From: Scleroderma bovista | Lineage: Eukaryota > Basidiomycota > Agaricomycetes > Boletales > Sclerodermataceae | Assembly: GCA_037178675.1 (NCBI GenBank) | Contig: JAYMGJ010000131.1 | Span: forward strand, 1 to 64,000 | DNA: 64,000 nt | Reading direction: 5' to 3' | In this document: one piece after another, positions 11,000 to 21,412 of the stretch | Position numbering within the stretch: position 1 is the first letter of the stretch | How the letters are laid out: each line of letters opens with the position of its first letter | The notes under the pieces: model-generated | Told to the model about the DNA's origin: nothing | Databases searched by the model: none | The model's input: only the letters and a program-made list of their open reading frames with translations | Translations under genes and position numbers: made by a program

Positions 11000-13096
11000 T
11001 GTGAGTCAAAGTGTGGATTTGGGTCAGAACAACAACCCAAACACAACACCAACAAAGGACTACGAAATTGTGCGAGTGGTGGTTTACCTCCGCGGTGTCC
11101 AGAGAGGATGTGCTGAGGAGGAGGGAAGGGGATCTACACCAACAGGGTGATGCAGACGGTGATGCAGGATACTCCTAGGGTACAGGAGCAATAGAAGACG
11201 AAGGGGATAGGTGTCTGGACTCTTCCTAAAGCCTAGGAAGTGTCAAAGCGGGGATTGAGTTGACTGGGACTGAAGTAGTGATACTACACCTAGAGATTTG
11301 TGCAGCAAGGGGACAAGGGGGCTCCTGACGTCCAGAAGCAATAGGGGATAAAGGATTGACAGGCTAGACTCCGCTTGAGCCTAGAGAAAGACTTGGACTT
11401 GAATAGATTGGATAAAACTTGAATATCAGAGCCTTTAGACCTTCACTGAAGCCTACAAGACTCAAAGAGCTGAGGGGATACTGACTGAGAGAGTCTGAGA
11501 GAGGGATAATTTCGTGCAATTGGGTCCTCTTTCACTGGGCTGAGCCCAGGGGTTTAAATACATGGGGGGGCACAGCATTAAAGTACAAAAAGAGAAGGGA
11601 GTAAGCAGAATTTGTCAAGGATTGGTAAGGGATTGGTAAGAGCTTTGTAAGGGGTTTGTAAGCGATCAGTAAGCAAGGGATAAGCAGGAATGAGTAAGCA
11701 TAGGAAGCATGAATAAGCTGCTGAGTAAAGGAATGAGTAAGCTGCATGACAAGATTGATTGGTAAGGGAGTGAGTCATCAGCTGAGTAATATACCAAAAA
11801 TGCGAAAGGGATAGAGTAATACTGATGACAAGAGAGCATCAGTAAGCAAGGGATGAGTCACTGCACAGCAGAAGGAGTCATTGATGCACAGCCTAAGAAG
11901 TTTGATGGGGGGCTGTGTACCATCAGGAATTTGATGGGACAACAATGGGGATCTGGGATTAATAGGGGGATTGATCCGAGACAAAACAGCCACAAGAAGG
12001 GTACCAGGGGTCCAGAGGTCTTTTTGGGGGGTCAGCATACACTAAAGTATAGTGCATGTGTTCTAGCGCCGCTGAAGTGCAACCATGGGCTCCCTTGACG
12101 AGCTCTCTTCTGGGAAAGAACGAGAGAGGGTTCTTCTTCCTAATAGCACTATAAAGTGGGGGGGAATAACTGTCATGGTGCTGGGGGACGTCGTCTGAAA
12201 GTAGGGAAGCAGATAGAGTATTGAATTCGACGCATCCAGGGAAGCGAGACGAACGACAGAGGAAGATGGACATGGCAAGTATCTGGGAGGAAGGGACCAT
12301 AGGCTGAGGGCTCAGGGGACACAGAGACGACCAGAGAAGACTTCTCAAGCTTGACAATAGACATAAGATGACCAAAGTACGTCCTTGACGCAGGACTGAC
12401 AAGGAGAACGCGCTGACCGAGAACGAGAGGGACTGAGGGAGCAGGCTGGGAAGATATGTGCCAGGCAGTGCACGGGAACTCTGGGAGAGGCTGTCCTAAG
12501 AGCAGGACATAGTGGAGATCTGCAGCAATAGCGGAGAAATGATCCAGAGAAAATACGGACTCCATAGTGAGCGATGAAGCGAATGTCTGGATTGCGGGGG
12601 GAATATCTCCGTGGGAAATGAACGGATTTGCGTCGGAACTTGACAGGCAGATAGACCATGCTCTAGGCTTTCTGATGGTATAGTCACGTGCCTGATAGCT
12701 TCAGAAACGACGGAGCTATTCAAAATATCGGAATGCCGGCACTGGGCGCCTAAAAATGACATTTGGGCGCTAAAAATCATTTCTTCTCTTTCTCCTTCAT
12801 TTCTCCATCAATTCTTCGGCTTCTTTGATCGTTCTGGTATGGGAGTTGGACTGCAGACGTGTGCATTCCTTCTCATACCACAATTGACGTTATTCCTTCA
12901 GTTTCTTCTGCTTCTTGGCGGTTCTCGTGCGATAGATGACTGTCTGCATTGGCATTCATCTCTCGCATCAGGATAGTCGTCTTGTGCGATAGATGGCTAC
13001 GATGAGGGTCCGTCGTGCTTATCCTTCGCATAAGGATCATTTGATATAGGCGTTATCTTCCATGTTCACTGTACCAAACCTGTTTGGTGCGTGACA
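11000..13096 (-). mobile_element. 2.1 kb LTR-like element, copy 1
   Basis: One of four nearly identical copies (11000-13096, 15760-17857 inverted, 42971-45067, 59129-61226). Read on the minus strand it begins TGTCACGCACC and ends TTTGACTCACA, i.e. TG...CA as in LTRs. On that strand there is a TATTTAAA box about 1.5 kb in, at plus position 11553-11560, followed by a CT-rich stretch, which fits a long LTR with U3, R and U5. There is no pol or gag. Open frames of 60-160 codons inside recur in all copies only because the copies are nearly identical. Left flank GCGG; right flank TCGG, so this copy has no matching duplication of its own. Confidence 0.75.
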
Positions 13097-13865
13097 TCGG
13101 TCTTCTGTGGGCCGGTGCCACACATACCGGTGGTGACCATACCGGTAGCATACCGGCCGGTAGTCACCATACTGGTAGCATATCGGCCGGTACTGACCAT
13201 ACTGGTAGCTACCAGACCAGATCAGTTGCATATTGATTAGTAATGATTATACAGATTGCACTGGAAGGATACCGGTCTTGTGTGGGCCGGTGGTGACCAT
13301 CCCATTAGTGGTGATGATACCGGCCTATGATACTAAGATGATGGTACTGGCCTGTGGATAGTAGACTAGATCAGTGGAATATTGAAAGTGGAATAATCAT
13401 GCAGATAGTACTGGCCGCTGATATGAATACCGGTATAGTGTGGGCCGATCGTACCCATACTGGTAAGATAGTACTGGCCAATAATCCATACTGCTTGTAT
13501 ACTCACCGGTCGATAGGATACCTACTGGTAGTGACCATACCGGTAGCATACTGGCCGGTTGTGATCATACCGGTAGTATACTCACTGGTAGTAGTGAACT
13601 GGTAATCATTATACAAACATAATGGTCTAAGAACACAACTGTTAGATACCAGACCAGATCAGTTCCAAATTGACCTATAATAATTATACAGATTGTACTG
13701 GCCAATAATAAGGATACTGGTCTTGTGTGGGCCAGTGCTGACAATACTGCTAGTATGGTGACCAGCAGTGATCTGGGCTGATGATAAGGATACTGGTATC
13801 ATATGGGATGAGACCAGAGGTAATGATATCAATAGGTACCGCATTTGACAACAGGACACATTCAT
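13097..13865. repeat. ACCGGT-rich degenerate satellite, block 1
   Basis: Short degenerate repeats such as ATACCGGTAGCATACCGGCCGGTAGTCACC, read as overlapping words ACCGGT, TGGCCGGT, CATACTGGTAGCATA. Longer words around a TTATACAGATTG core recur at about 13240 and 13690. I see no gene in it. The words contain many CpG sites. Confidence 0.8.
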
Positions 13866-13883
13866 AAAATATATAAATGTAAT

Positions 13884-15019
13884 CTATCTCTTTTTCCTTT
13901 TATCACGGGGTGTAGGTGCATCATGATCCGCTCTTTCTGTTGCCCTTCTTTGCCTTTTGGACTGCTGGACTGTATTACCAGGACCGGGTTCCTTATTGCT
14001 AGGACCAGCTATGGGAATATCCCCCGGAACCACATTATCTAATAATAATGTCATTATCCTGTCAATTCTATTCAATGAACATACCTGTTCCTCTCTTCTG
14101 GCGTGGACATGGCTGGATGGGGGGAACTGTGATAGTGTCACCGGCCGGTGCATGAGCTTTTGGGGCAGGCCGGTTGTGCTTCTGACTTCTGGTTCGGTCA
14201 GTAACGCCTTCATTGGGGGAATCACCCTCATCCCATTGGTCCTCTATGTAATATTTTTAGTAGAGACTCCACAATTCAGAGAAATTCACTCACCTTGTCT
14301 CCTTCTCTTTCCAAGGGCCTTGTCTGACCGGTGCTCATCTTCACCAACCGACCTTTGTAATGCTCCCTCGGCATCCTTCCAGGCCATGAACCTAAATACA
14401 TCTTGTGGATCGATTTGTTGTCTCCTCCTCCAGAATTCCAGGATCTGAGTCACTTGCACACCACCCATTTTGCTAGGTTCCTTCAACGAGACATCAGAAG
14501 GGAGGTACTTGCTTTCAATATAACTTTGCAGGTCTTCTGCGATGCTCATCCATGGTACAGTTGCTCTTTCCTTTCCACAAGCACGACCTATTGTGCCTTA
14601 GTTAGTTACCCCTCACCTAAATCCAAGTAACTTACGGTAGTGACAGGTCACGAATGCCCGGATGATGTCCTGTTTCTCCGGCACATGCATGTCAAGGATG
14701 TTCGGAAGTTGCGGAATCCCGCTGTCAAGGGTTTGGAGGCTTACTTGTGCCTTTTTCTTACCCTTCTTGACAATCTTTCGAGGATGTTGATCCGCATCCT
14801 CATCCTCATCATCTGCCAATCGCTCAAGAACGCGCTAAATGTATAATATATGAATTGATTTCCATAAGAATCAGGTGATCTTACAATTTCTATCATGACA
14901 TTCTCAAACCAATTTGAAGGTGGGTTGGGTTGCTGTAGCACATAGGTAAACCGTCGGAACCAAACCCCGATGTATTGCAAAGCGAGGGAGATATTGTGGG
15001 CATCAAGGGTGTTAGACAT
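13884..15019 (-). CDS. Unknown five-exon gene, partner of the dioxygenase
   Basis: I do not recognise this family. Five exons join with canonical GT-AG introns and matching phases: 15019-14885, 14834-14636, 14587-14294, 14243-14085, 14038-13884, giving 313 codons with no stop. I chose the ATG at 15019 because it precedes a well-spliced first exon (MSNTLDAHNISLALQYIGVW). The N-terminal third is rich in aromatic residues. Then come an acidic run (DDEDEDAD) followed by lysines, a segment with ILDMHVPEKQDIIRAF, another with QILEFWRRRQQIDPQDVFRF, and a basic low-complexity tail with several KR/KRK clusters that suggests a nuclear protein. It is on the same strand as the dioxygenase gene upstream, both bounded by ACCGGT arrays and separated by element copy 2. 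Intactness suggests recent selection or recent arrival. Confidence 0.75.
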
Positions 15020-15129
15020 GATTGCGGGCAAGTGAGGTCCTGGGTAAATATAAGCCTTTAATAGGATAATGATATTTCTCACGGTCCATGTGACATTCAT
15101 GATGCAGTCCTGCCTTAGGCCGGTTGAAT

Positions 15130-15759
15130 GGGTGGCCAGTAGGGCACATACAAGACACAGAGCAATGGTCACCGGTAATAAATGTGGGGTATTGACTGGT
15201 AATAATCACGTACACACCGGCAATCATGATGCTTGCAATATAAGCCTGTCAGGATTGTATTTGAAGACAGAGACCAGACCAGTGATGTAGTGACCAGTGA
15301 TGGTCATCCCGGTATTACACTGGATAATAGGTATAGTGGTAGCATATCAACTGGCAATGGGCATACAACTATTATACTGACTGGTAACTGTCCCACCGGT
15401 AGCATACAAACTGGTGTTGGTCATACTGGTGTTATACTGGCCAGTACTGAAGGTACTGCTATTATGCCAACCGGTAACAGTCATACCGGTAGCATACTGA
15501 CCGCTATATGGTGTACCAGTATCATCCTAGTATTGTGTTTTGACCTGCGAAGATACTGTTCTATATGGGCATACTGACCGCCAATGGTCATACTGGTATT
15601 ATACTCAGCCTGTAGCAAGTCAAGTGGTGACTGTCATACCGGTGGCATTCATACCGGTAGCATACCAACCGGTCAGTGTCATATCTGTAGCATACCGACC
15701 GGTCACTATCATACCGGTAGCATACCGGGTGGTCAGAGTCATACCGGTATCACGACCGG
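15130..15759. repeat. ACCGGT-rich satellite, block 2
   Basis: Units like CATACCGGTAGCATACCGACCGGTCA and CATACTGGTATTATACTGGCC. The array is interrupted at 15760 by element copy 2 and continues at 17862, so blocks 2 and 3 were one array before insertion. Confidence 0.85.
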
Positions 15760-17857
15760 TGTCACGCACCAAACAGGTTTGGTACAGTGAACATGGAAGA
15801 TAACGCCTATATCAAATGATCCTTATGCGAAGGATAAGCACGACGGACCCTCATCGTAGCCATCTATCGCACAAGACGACTATCCTGATGCGAGAGATGA
15901 ATGCCAATGCAGACAGTCATCTATCGCACGAGAACCGCCAAGAAGCAGAAGAAACTGAAGGAATAACGTCAATTGTGGTATGAGAAAGGAATGCACACGT
16001 CTGCAGTCCAACTCCCATACCAGAACGATCAAAGAAGCCGAAGAATTGATGGAGAAATGAAGGAGAAAGAGAAGAAATGATTTTTAGCGCCCAAATGTCA
16101 TTTTTAGGCGCCCAGTGCCGGCATTCCGATATTTTGAATAGCTCCGTCGTTTCTGAAGCTATCAGGCACGTGACTATACCATCAGAAAGCCTAGAGCATG
16201 GTCTATCTGCCTGTCAAGTTCCGACGCAAATCCGTTCATTTCCCACGGAGATATTCCCCCCGCAATCCAGACATTCGCTTCATCGCTCACTATGGAGTCC
16301 GTATTTTCTCTGGATCATTTCTCCGCTATTGCTGCAGATCTCCACTATGTCCTGCTCTTAGGACAGCCTCTCCCAGAGTTCCCGTGCACTGCCTGGCACA
16401 TATCTTCCCAGCCTGCTCCCTCAGTCCCTCTCGTTCTCGGTCAGCGCGTTCTCCTTGTCAGTCCTGCGTCAAGGACGTACTTTGGTCATCTTAGGTCTAT
16501 TGTCAAGCTTGAGAAGTCTTCTCTGGTCGTCTCTGTGTCCCCTGAGCCCTCAGCCTATGGTCCCTTCCTCCCAGATACTTGCCATGTCCATCTTCCTCTG
16601 TCGTTCGTCTCGCTTCCCTGGATGCGTCGAATTCAATACTCTATCTGCTTCCCTACTTTCAGACGACGTCCCCCAGCACCATGACAGTTATTCCCCCCCA
16701 CTTTATAGTGCTATTAGGAAGAAGAACCCTCTCTCGTTCTTTCCCAGAAGAGAGCTCGTCAAGGGAGCCCATGGTTGCACTTCAGCGGCGCTAGAACACA
16801 TGCACTATACTTTAGTGTATGCTGACCCCCCAAAAAGACCTCTGGACCCCTGGTACCCTTCTTGTGGCTGTTTTGTCTCGGATCAATCCCCCTATTAATC
16901 CCAGATCCCCATTGTTGTCCCATCAAATTCCTGATGGTACACAGCCCCCCATCAAACTTCTTAGGCTGTGCATCAATGACTCCTTCTGCTGTGCAGTGAC
17001 TCATCCCTTGCTTACTGATGCTCTCTTGTCATCAGTATTACTCTATCCCTTTCGCATTTTTGGTATATTACTCAGCTGATGACTCACTCCCTTACCAATC
17101 AATCTTGTCATGCAGCTTACTCATTCCTTTACTCAGCAGCTTATTCATGCTTCCTATGCTTACTCATTCCTGCTTATCCCTTGCTTACTGATCGCTTACA
17201 AACCCCTTACAAAGCTCTTACCAATCCCTTACCAATCCTTGACAAATTCTGCTTACTCCCTTCTCTTTTTGTACTTTAATGCTGTGCCCCCCCATGTATT
17301 TAAACCCCTGGGCTCAGCCCAGTGAAAGAGGACCCAATTGCACGAAATTATCCCTCTCTCAGACTCTCTCAGTCAGTATCCCCTCAGCTCTTTGAGTCTT
17401 GTAGGCTTCAGTGAAGGTCTAAAGGCTCTGATATTCAAGTTTTATCCAATCTATTCAAGTCCAAGTCTTTCTCTAGGCTCAAGCGGAGTCTAGCCTGTCA
17501 ATCCTTTATCCCCTATTGCTTCTGGACGTCAGGAGCCCCCTTGTCCCCTTGCTGCACAAATCTCTAGGTGTAGTATCACTACTTCAGTCCCAGTCAACTC
17601 AATCCCCGCTTTGACACTTCCTAGGCTTTAGGAAGAGTCCAGACACCTATCCCCTTCGTCTTCTATTGCTCCTGTACCCTAGGAGTATCCTGCATCACCG
17701 TCTGCATCACCCTGTTGGTGTAGATCCCCTTCCCTCCTCCTCAGCACATCCTCTCTGGACACCGCGGAGGTAAACCACCACTCGCACAATTTCGTAGTCC
17801 TTTGTTGGTGTTGTGTTTGGGTTGTTGTTCTGACCCAAATCCACACTTTGACTCACA
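15760..17857 (+). mobile_element. 2.1 kb LTR-like element, copy 2 (inverted)
   Basis: Same sequence as copies 1, 3 and 4 in the opposite orientation, about 2,098 bases from TGTCACGC to GACTCACA. It is flanked by CCGG at 15756-15759 and 17858-17861. The match can be read as the five bases CCGGT if the first T is counted as target. Both flanks are the same ACCGGT satellite, so this is a simple insertion and it defines the element ends and the 4-5 base target duplication. Confidence 0.85.
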
Positions 17858-17861
17858 CCGG

Positions 17862-17990
17862 TCAGTGTCTTACCAGTAGCATACCGACTGGTCACTGTCA
17901 TACTGGGAGCATATCAACCGGTGTGTCATACCGGTGCATACTGACCGGTAACAGTCATACCGGTAGCATATTGTTCTACATGGATAAAGC
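17862..17990. repeat. ACCGGT-rich satellite, block 3
   Basis: Continuation of block 2 past copy 2, with words such as ACCGGTCAGTGTC, ACTGGTCACTGTC and ACCGGTAACAGTC. It ends about 55 bases before the stop of the dioxygenase gene. Confidence 0.8.
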
Positions 17991-18043
17991 ATATCCTGCC
18001 AGAAACATGTATTGGACTACCAGTCATGGCCAATTAAGGTAAT

Positions 18044-19391
18044 CTACACCTCCAACTGCAACAACGCATCCTGGACCTTGTGAAGCCTCATTGGATCTGG
18101 CCTGGGGACTCCGAGCCAATTATGAATATTATCCCGCATGTAGTATGCGAGGCAACATCGGTCTCCACCCTCCTCGATCACTCCATGCCTGAGGAGCCTA
18201 CCAGAAAATGCTACAACCGTGCCCGGGCTATATTCCAGCTGAACTCCAAGGGTTGGGATATTAAGGAAGCAATCTTGATATTCACTGACAGTAGCGAGTA
18301 GATCAAACCAATCAGACCAGGACTGGGGATCTCGGTGCAAAGGTGTTTTCCGATTGGAAATGAGTGAGAGATTTGTGTATATGGTCGACCAATGCCCCAG
18401 TGCTTCCTGCATCACAGGATCGTTCTCTATAGACCATGCATCCAGCCTCTGCCTTGCCTCTAGACCGGCATGATAGAGTGGAGGGTGCATTATAGATAGC
18501 GCACCAGAAAGGAGGGCAGATGGGAGGCAAATATTCTTTCCCCATTCCTTGCCTGCTGGTGTTGCAAGCCCTGCAGAAACCAATGGTGTGTGTTTCCTTG
18601 TCTGTACCCAAGGTTAATTATGTTTGTTTCTGAAGAAAGATATAACTCTACCGAGTGGCCTTGCAAATGCCTAGCTGGTGAAAACTCCAGACATCCGGAT
18701 GGTGTACTTCCCGGTCGGAAGTATTGATCAGAGTTTCTCCAACTCTGGTTTTTGATACTCTTCCGGAGGTTGTCACCAAGAGGCTGAAGGCCTGTAACAA
18801 TATGTTTCTTTACCTACATGTCAGACAAGGCATGCATAATATCGACCACCATACCTGAATTGGCCTAGCTAAGGCACCTGGAAGGTACCACAAAGCGATG
18901 CTATCTCCTTCCCCAAGGATGATTGCTGGTTCCGATAAGATAGCAGGCATGTTACTGGTGCTCCTGATCGCCGGTGGGTGGTTCTCTAGGAGCTGAGCCT
19001 CTCGTTTCATGTCAGCTCTGGACTCCATTGCGGACAGGCTCTCACTAAGTCGTATGAGATCAATGCCAGATGGAACTGAGATGGAAAGTCAGATGGTATG
19101 TTAGAGCCATGCAATGAACTTACTCCGATTTTTGTATGCCTTAACAAGAACAGAAACCAATTGGTTCATCCCGATGCAACCATGGGATGGAATATCCGAT
19201 GGAAGTGCAGGCCGGGGAACATCGGGATCTAGTGCCAGATGGCGAAATCGCCGGCGCATGTAGCCAGCAATCCTTTCAGATAGGTGATAGTCAGTGACAC
19301 CCGTGTTGAATGTGGCCATCTGGCAATATTGGATGTGTCTGTACGGAGGATGCAATGAAGCAGTCAATGACTGATTTGTGCTGAAAGCCAT
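18044..19391 (-). CDS. TET/JBP-like 2-oxoglutarate/Fe(II) dioxygenase
   Basis: Four exons (19391-19124, 19075-18855, 18813-18652, 18601-18044) join with GT-AG introns and matching phases into 402 codons without a stop. In exon 4 the family core is visible. SNRKTPLHRDPQS gives the HxD iron ligands. About 50 residues later, VVAFSGRLLRHGV gives the distal His, and DRCCLAYYMRDN gives the Arg for 2-oxoglutarate. Exon 2 carries PAILSEPAIILGEGDSIALWYLPGAL, the N-terminal strand region of fungal members. Members of this basidiomycete family oxidise 5-methylcytosine in DNA and are expanded alongside transposons. All expected active-site residues are present. The gene is bounded by ACCGGT arrays. The third-smallest point of doubt is intron 2, only 41 bases. 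Upstream exons before 19391 cannot be excluded. Function is inferred from motifs. Confidence 0.82.
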
Positions 19392-20010
19392 GGGAACTGC
19401 AACCGGTATATCTTAACTAGTTGCCGGAAGCCGGAAGTGTGTTCCGAATGTACCCCTGCCCATGGGCATTGTATTCCTAGAATCCCACAGGTCTCAGGGT
19501 GATTGACTGCCAGCATAGTACACCTTTCTTTCAACATAACTCACCCTGGGTCTTACTAGATATCGATGGTGTAAAGTTGCCGGCCGGATGCCTGACCAGT
19601 CCGGTGTCCCCCCATAGTAATCAACAAGCATTGGGGTGCTATTCTCATAAGTATATGGCCTTATAGGCAGAGTGAGGGAACTTGATTGGGAAGTCAGGAC
19701 CATGTCTTGGTGTCCAGTGTATGCCATACCTGCCGGCTTCATACCTGAGCAATCCGGTCTCACCATCACTAGTAATCAACAATCATTGGAGTGCTATTCT
19801 CATACTTAAATCACTTTACTGTATCACCATTACCGGTCAGTATACTTATCCTACCAGTATTGCCACGACCAGTGAATATCCTACTAGTATGACAATGACT
19901 GATCAGTATGCTACCGGTATGACAGTGACCAGTCGGTATGCTACTGGTATGACAGTGACCGGTTGGTATGACCAATTAATCATTACTGGCCAGTACACCA
20001 CCTGAATGCT
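19392..20010. repeat. Duplicated 80-base segment and ACCGGT-type array
   Basis: Two related segments near 19575-19655 and 19722-19805 share GTAATCAACAA-CATTGG-GTGCTATTCTCATA and an upstream GCCGG-CCTGA-CA-TCCGGT pattern. From about 19830 to 19990 there is another short block of the ACCGGT family (TATGACAGTGACCGGTTGGTATG). It flanks the 5' side of the dioxygenase gene. I see no convincing gene. Confidence 0.65.
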
Positions 20011-20159
20011 TATCATTAACTTGTACTACTTGTATAATCATTTCCATTCAGTACAGTACCAGTCTTGTCTTTGCTAGTATGTACAATCCTGACATGGCTA
20101 TCATCAGCCTGGACTTGTTTCAAATATTTTTTCCTCTCTGGCCCGACCATACACTTATT

Positions 20160-20369
20160 GTGACACCCACACCCAGGCCGGACTATCCATTATGGTAACA
20201 CACCTACCCGGCCCGACCATACACTATGGTGATGCCCACACCCAGGCCGGACTGTACAATATGGTGACACCCCTACCCTGGCCTGACCATACACTATGGT
20301 GACACCCACACCCAGGCCAGACTGTATATTATGATGACACCCCTACCCTGGCCCAACCATACACTATCA
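20160..20369 (+). repeat. 35-base satellite, 6 units
   Basis: Alternating 35-base units, one with CACACCCAGGCCGGACTGTACAATAT and one with CCTACCCTGGCCTGACCATACACTAT. The same dimer of about 70 bases forms the larger array at 38205-38990. Confidence 0.9.
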
Positions 20370-20848
20370 TATCAGGAAAATGTAAAGGTCCTGATATAAC
20401 CAGCCAGACCTTACAAGGACATGCCAACATGGTACAAGTGGATAATTACTTAGATAAGATTATCTTTGCTGATCAGGCTAGTATCATGAATGATGATTTA
20501 ATGCCAGAAAGATGGTTCAATGTTGAGGCTATATAACTGCTGGTTAACTTTTTGTGACTATGTCAGCCATTATCACCCAACAATCAGCCTGACTATCAAT
20601 GATAATGTGTGCACAATAATTCTATTGCTCTGATAATGGAATATCTGAAAATGACATTGTGTCATCATATGGTTATTTAATGACATTCACTGACCAGACC
20701 ATATCATCCAATACTCAGCCTGACATCTGATGATAAGTGGCTATCAGGCAATCATCAAAGTGATGATATTTTTAACATGATGAGTCATAAGTGGTCATTT
20801 ATCACCATGGACTGGTCTGCATGCTAAGTCAATGACAACTGGTTCTCA
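20370..20848. other. AT-rich stretch without recognised genes
   Basis: Unique sequence with frequent TGATGATA and TATCA words. I see no gene or clear repeat in it. Confidence 0.5.
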
Positions 20849-21256
20849 GTGGTAATCACTAAGAAGATTGATCATAACCTGCTAAAATTTTATCAACTGG
20901 TATCATTCAGGTCAGGGCCTATCTTCCCAGTCTTCATCACTTCATGGTATGTTGAGCTAGGTATTTATCAATGGGGGACTAAGCACATGGAAAGTAGTAT
21001 TAAAGTACAACAAGCAGCCACTGCTATCACGACCAGCACTGGCATTGTTGCTCTCACTGTTGTAGGTTGGCACTGCTCATTGCCATTGCCATCAGTGGTG
21101 AAGCTACAGCTTGAAATACATCAGCTCAATGAAGATGAGAAGGTTGATGTACCTAATGCACACAAAGTCCAGGGTACCCAGAGCATCAAGAAAACTCATC
21201 TAGCTCATGCATGTCACAGTTACGCAAAACTTAAGGAATGGAATCAAACCATGTGA
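20849..21256 (+). CDS. Unassigned open frame of 135 codons
   Basis: An open frame that begins VITKKIDHNLLKFYQLVSF after its ATG. The composition is protein-like and contains a hydrophobic stretch (TSTGIVALTVVGW). The frame closes at 21256 and a second frame stays open to about 21547. I do not recognise it. It lies tail to tail with transposase B and could be a decayed fragment of a mobile-element gene. Confidence 0.3.
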   Translation: MVITKKIDHNLLKFYQLVSFRSGPIFPVFITSWYVELGIYQWGTKHMESSIKVQQAATAITTSTGIVALTVVGWHCSLPLPSVVKLQLEIHQLNEDEKVDVPNAHKVQGTQSIKKTHLAHACHSYAKLKEWNQTM

Positions 21257-21412
21257 ACCTTGCTGTCAAATATTGGATGTACTGTAGGGAAAGTTCTGGT
21301 AGTACAACCTACTGTGGCTAATGCACCAGAATTGTTGCAATCTGAAGAAACAAAGTGCAAGATCATTGTTGAAGTCCAAAAGCAATCACTATGCAAGTAC
21401 ATGGGACTAGTA

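Noticed and set aside
11500..12780. Open frames of 60-147 codons inside the 2.1 kb element, conserved in four copies
   Set aside because: They overlap in several frames on both strands and are conserved only because the copies are nearly identical; none shows a recognisable domain.
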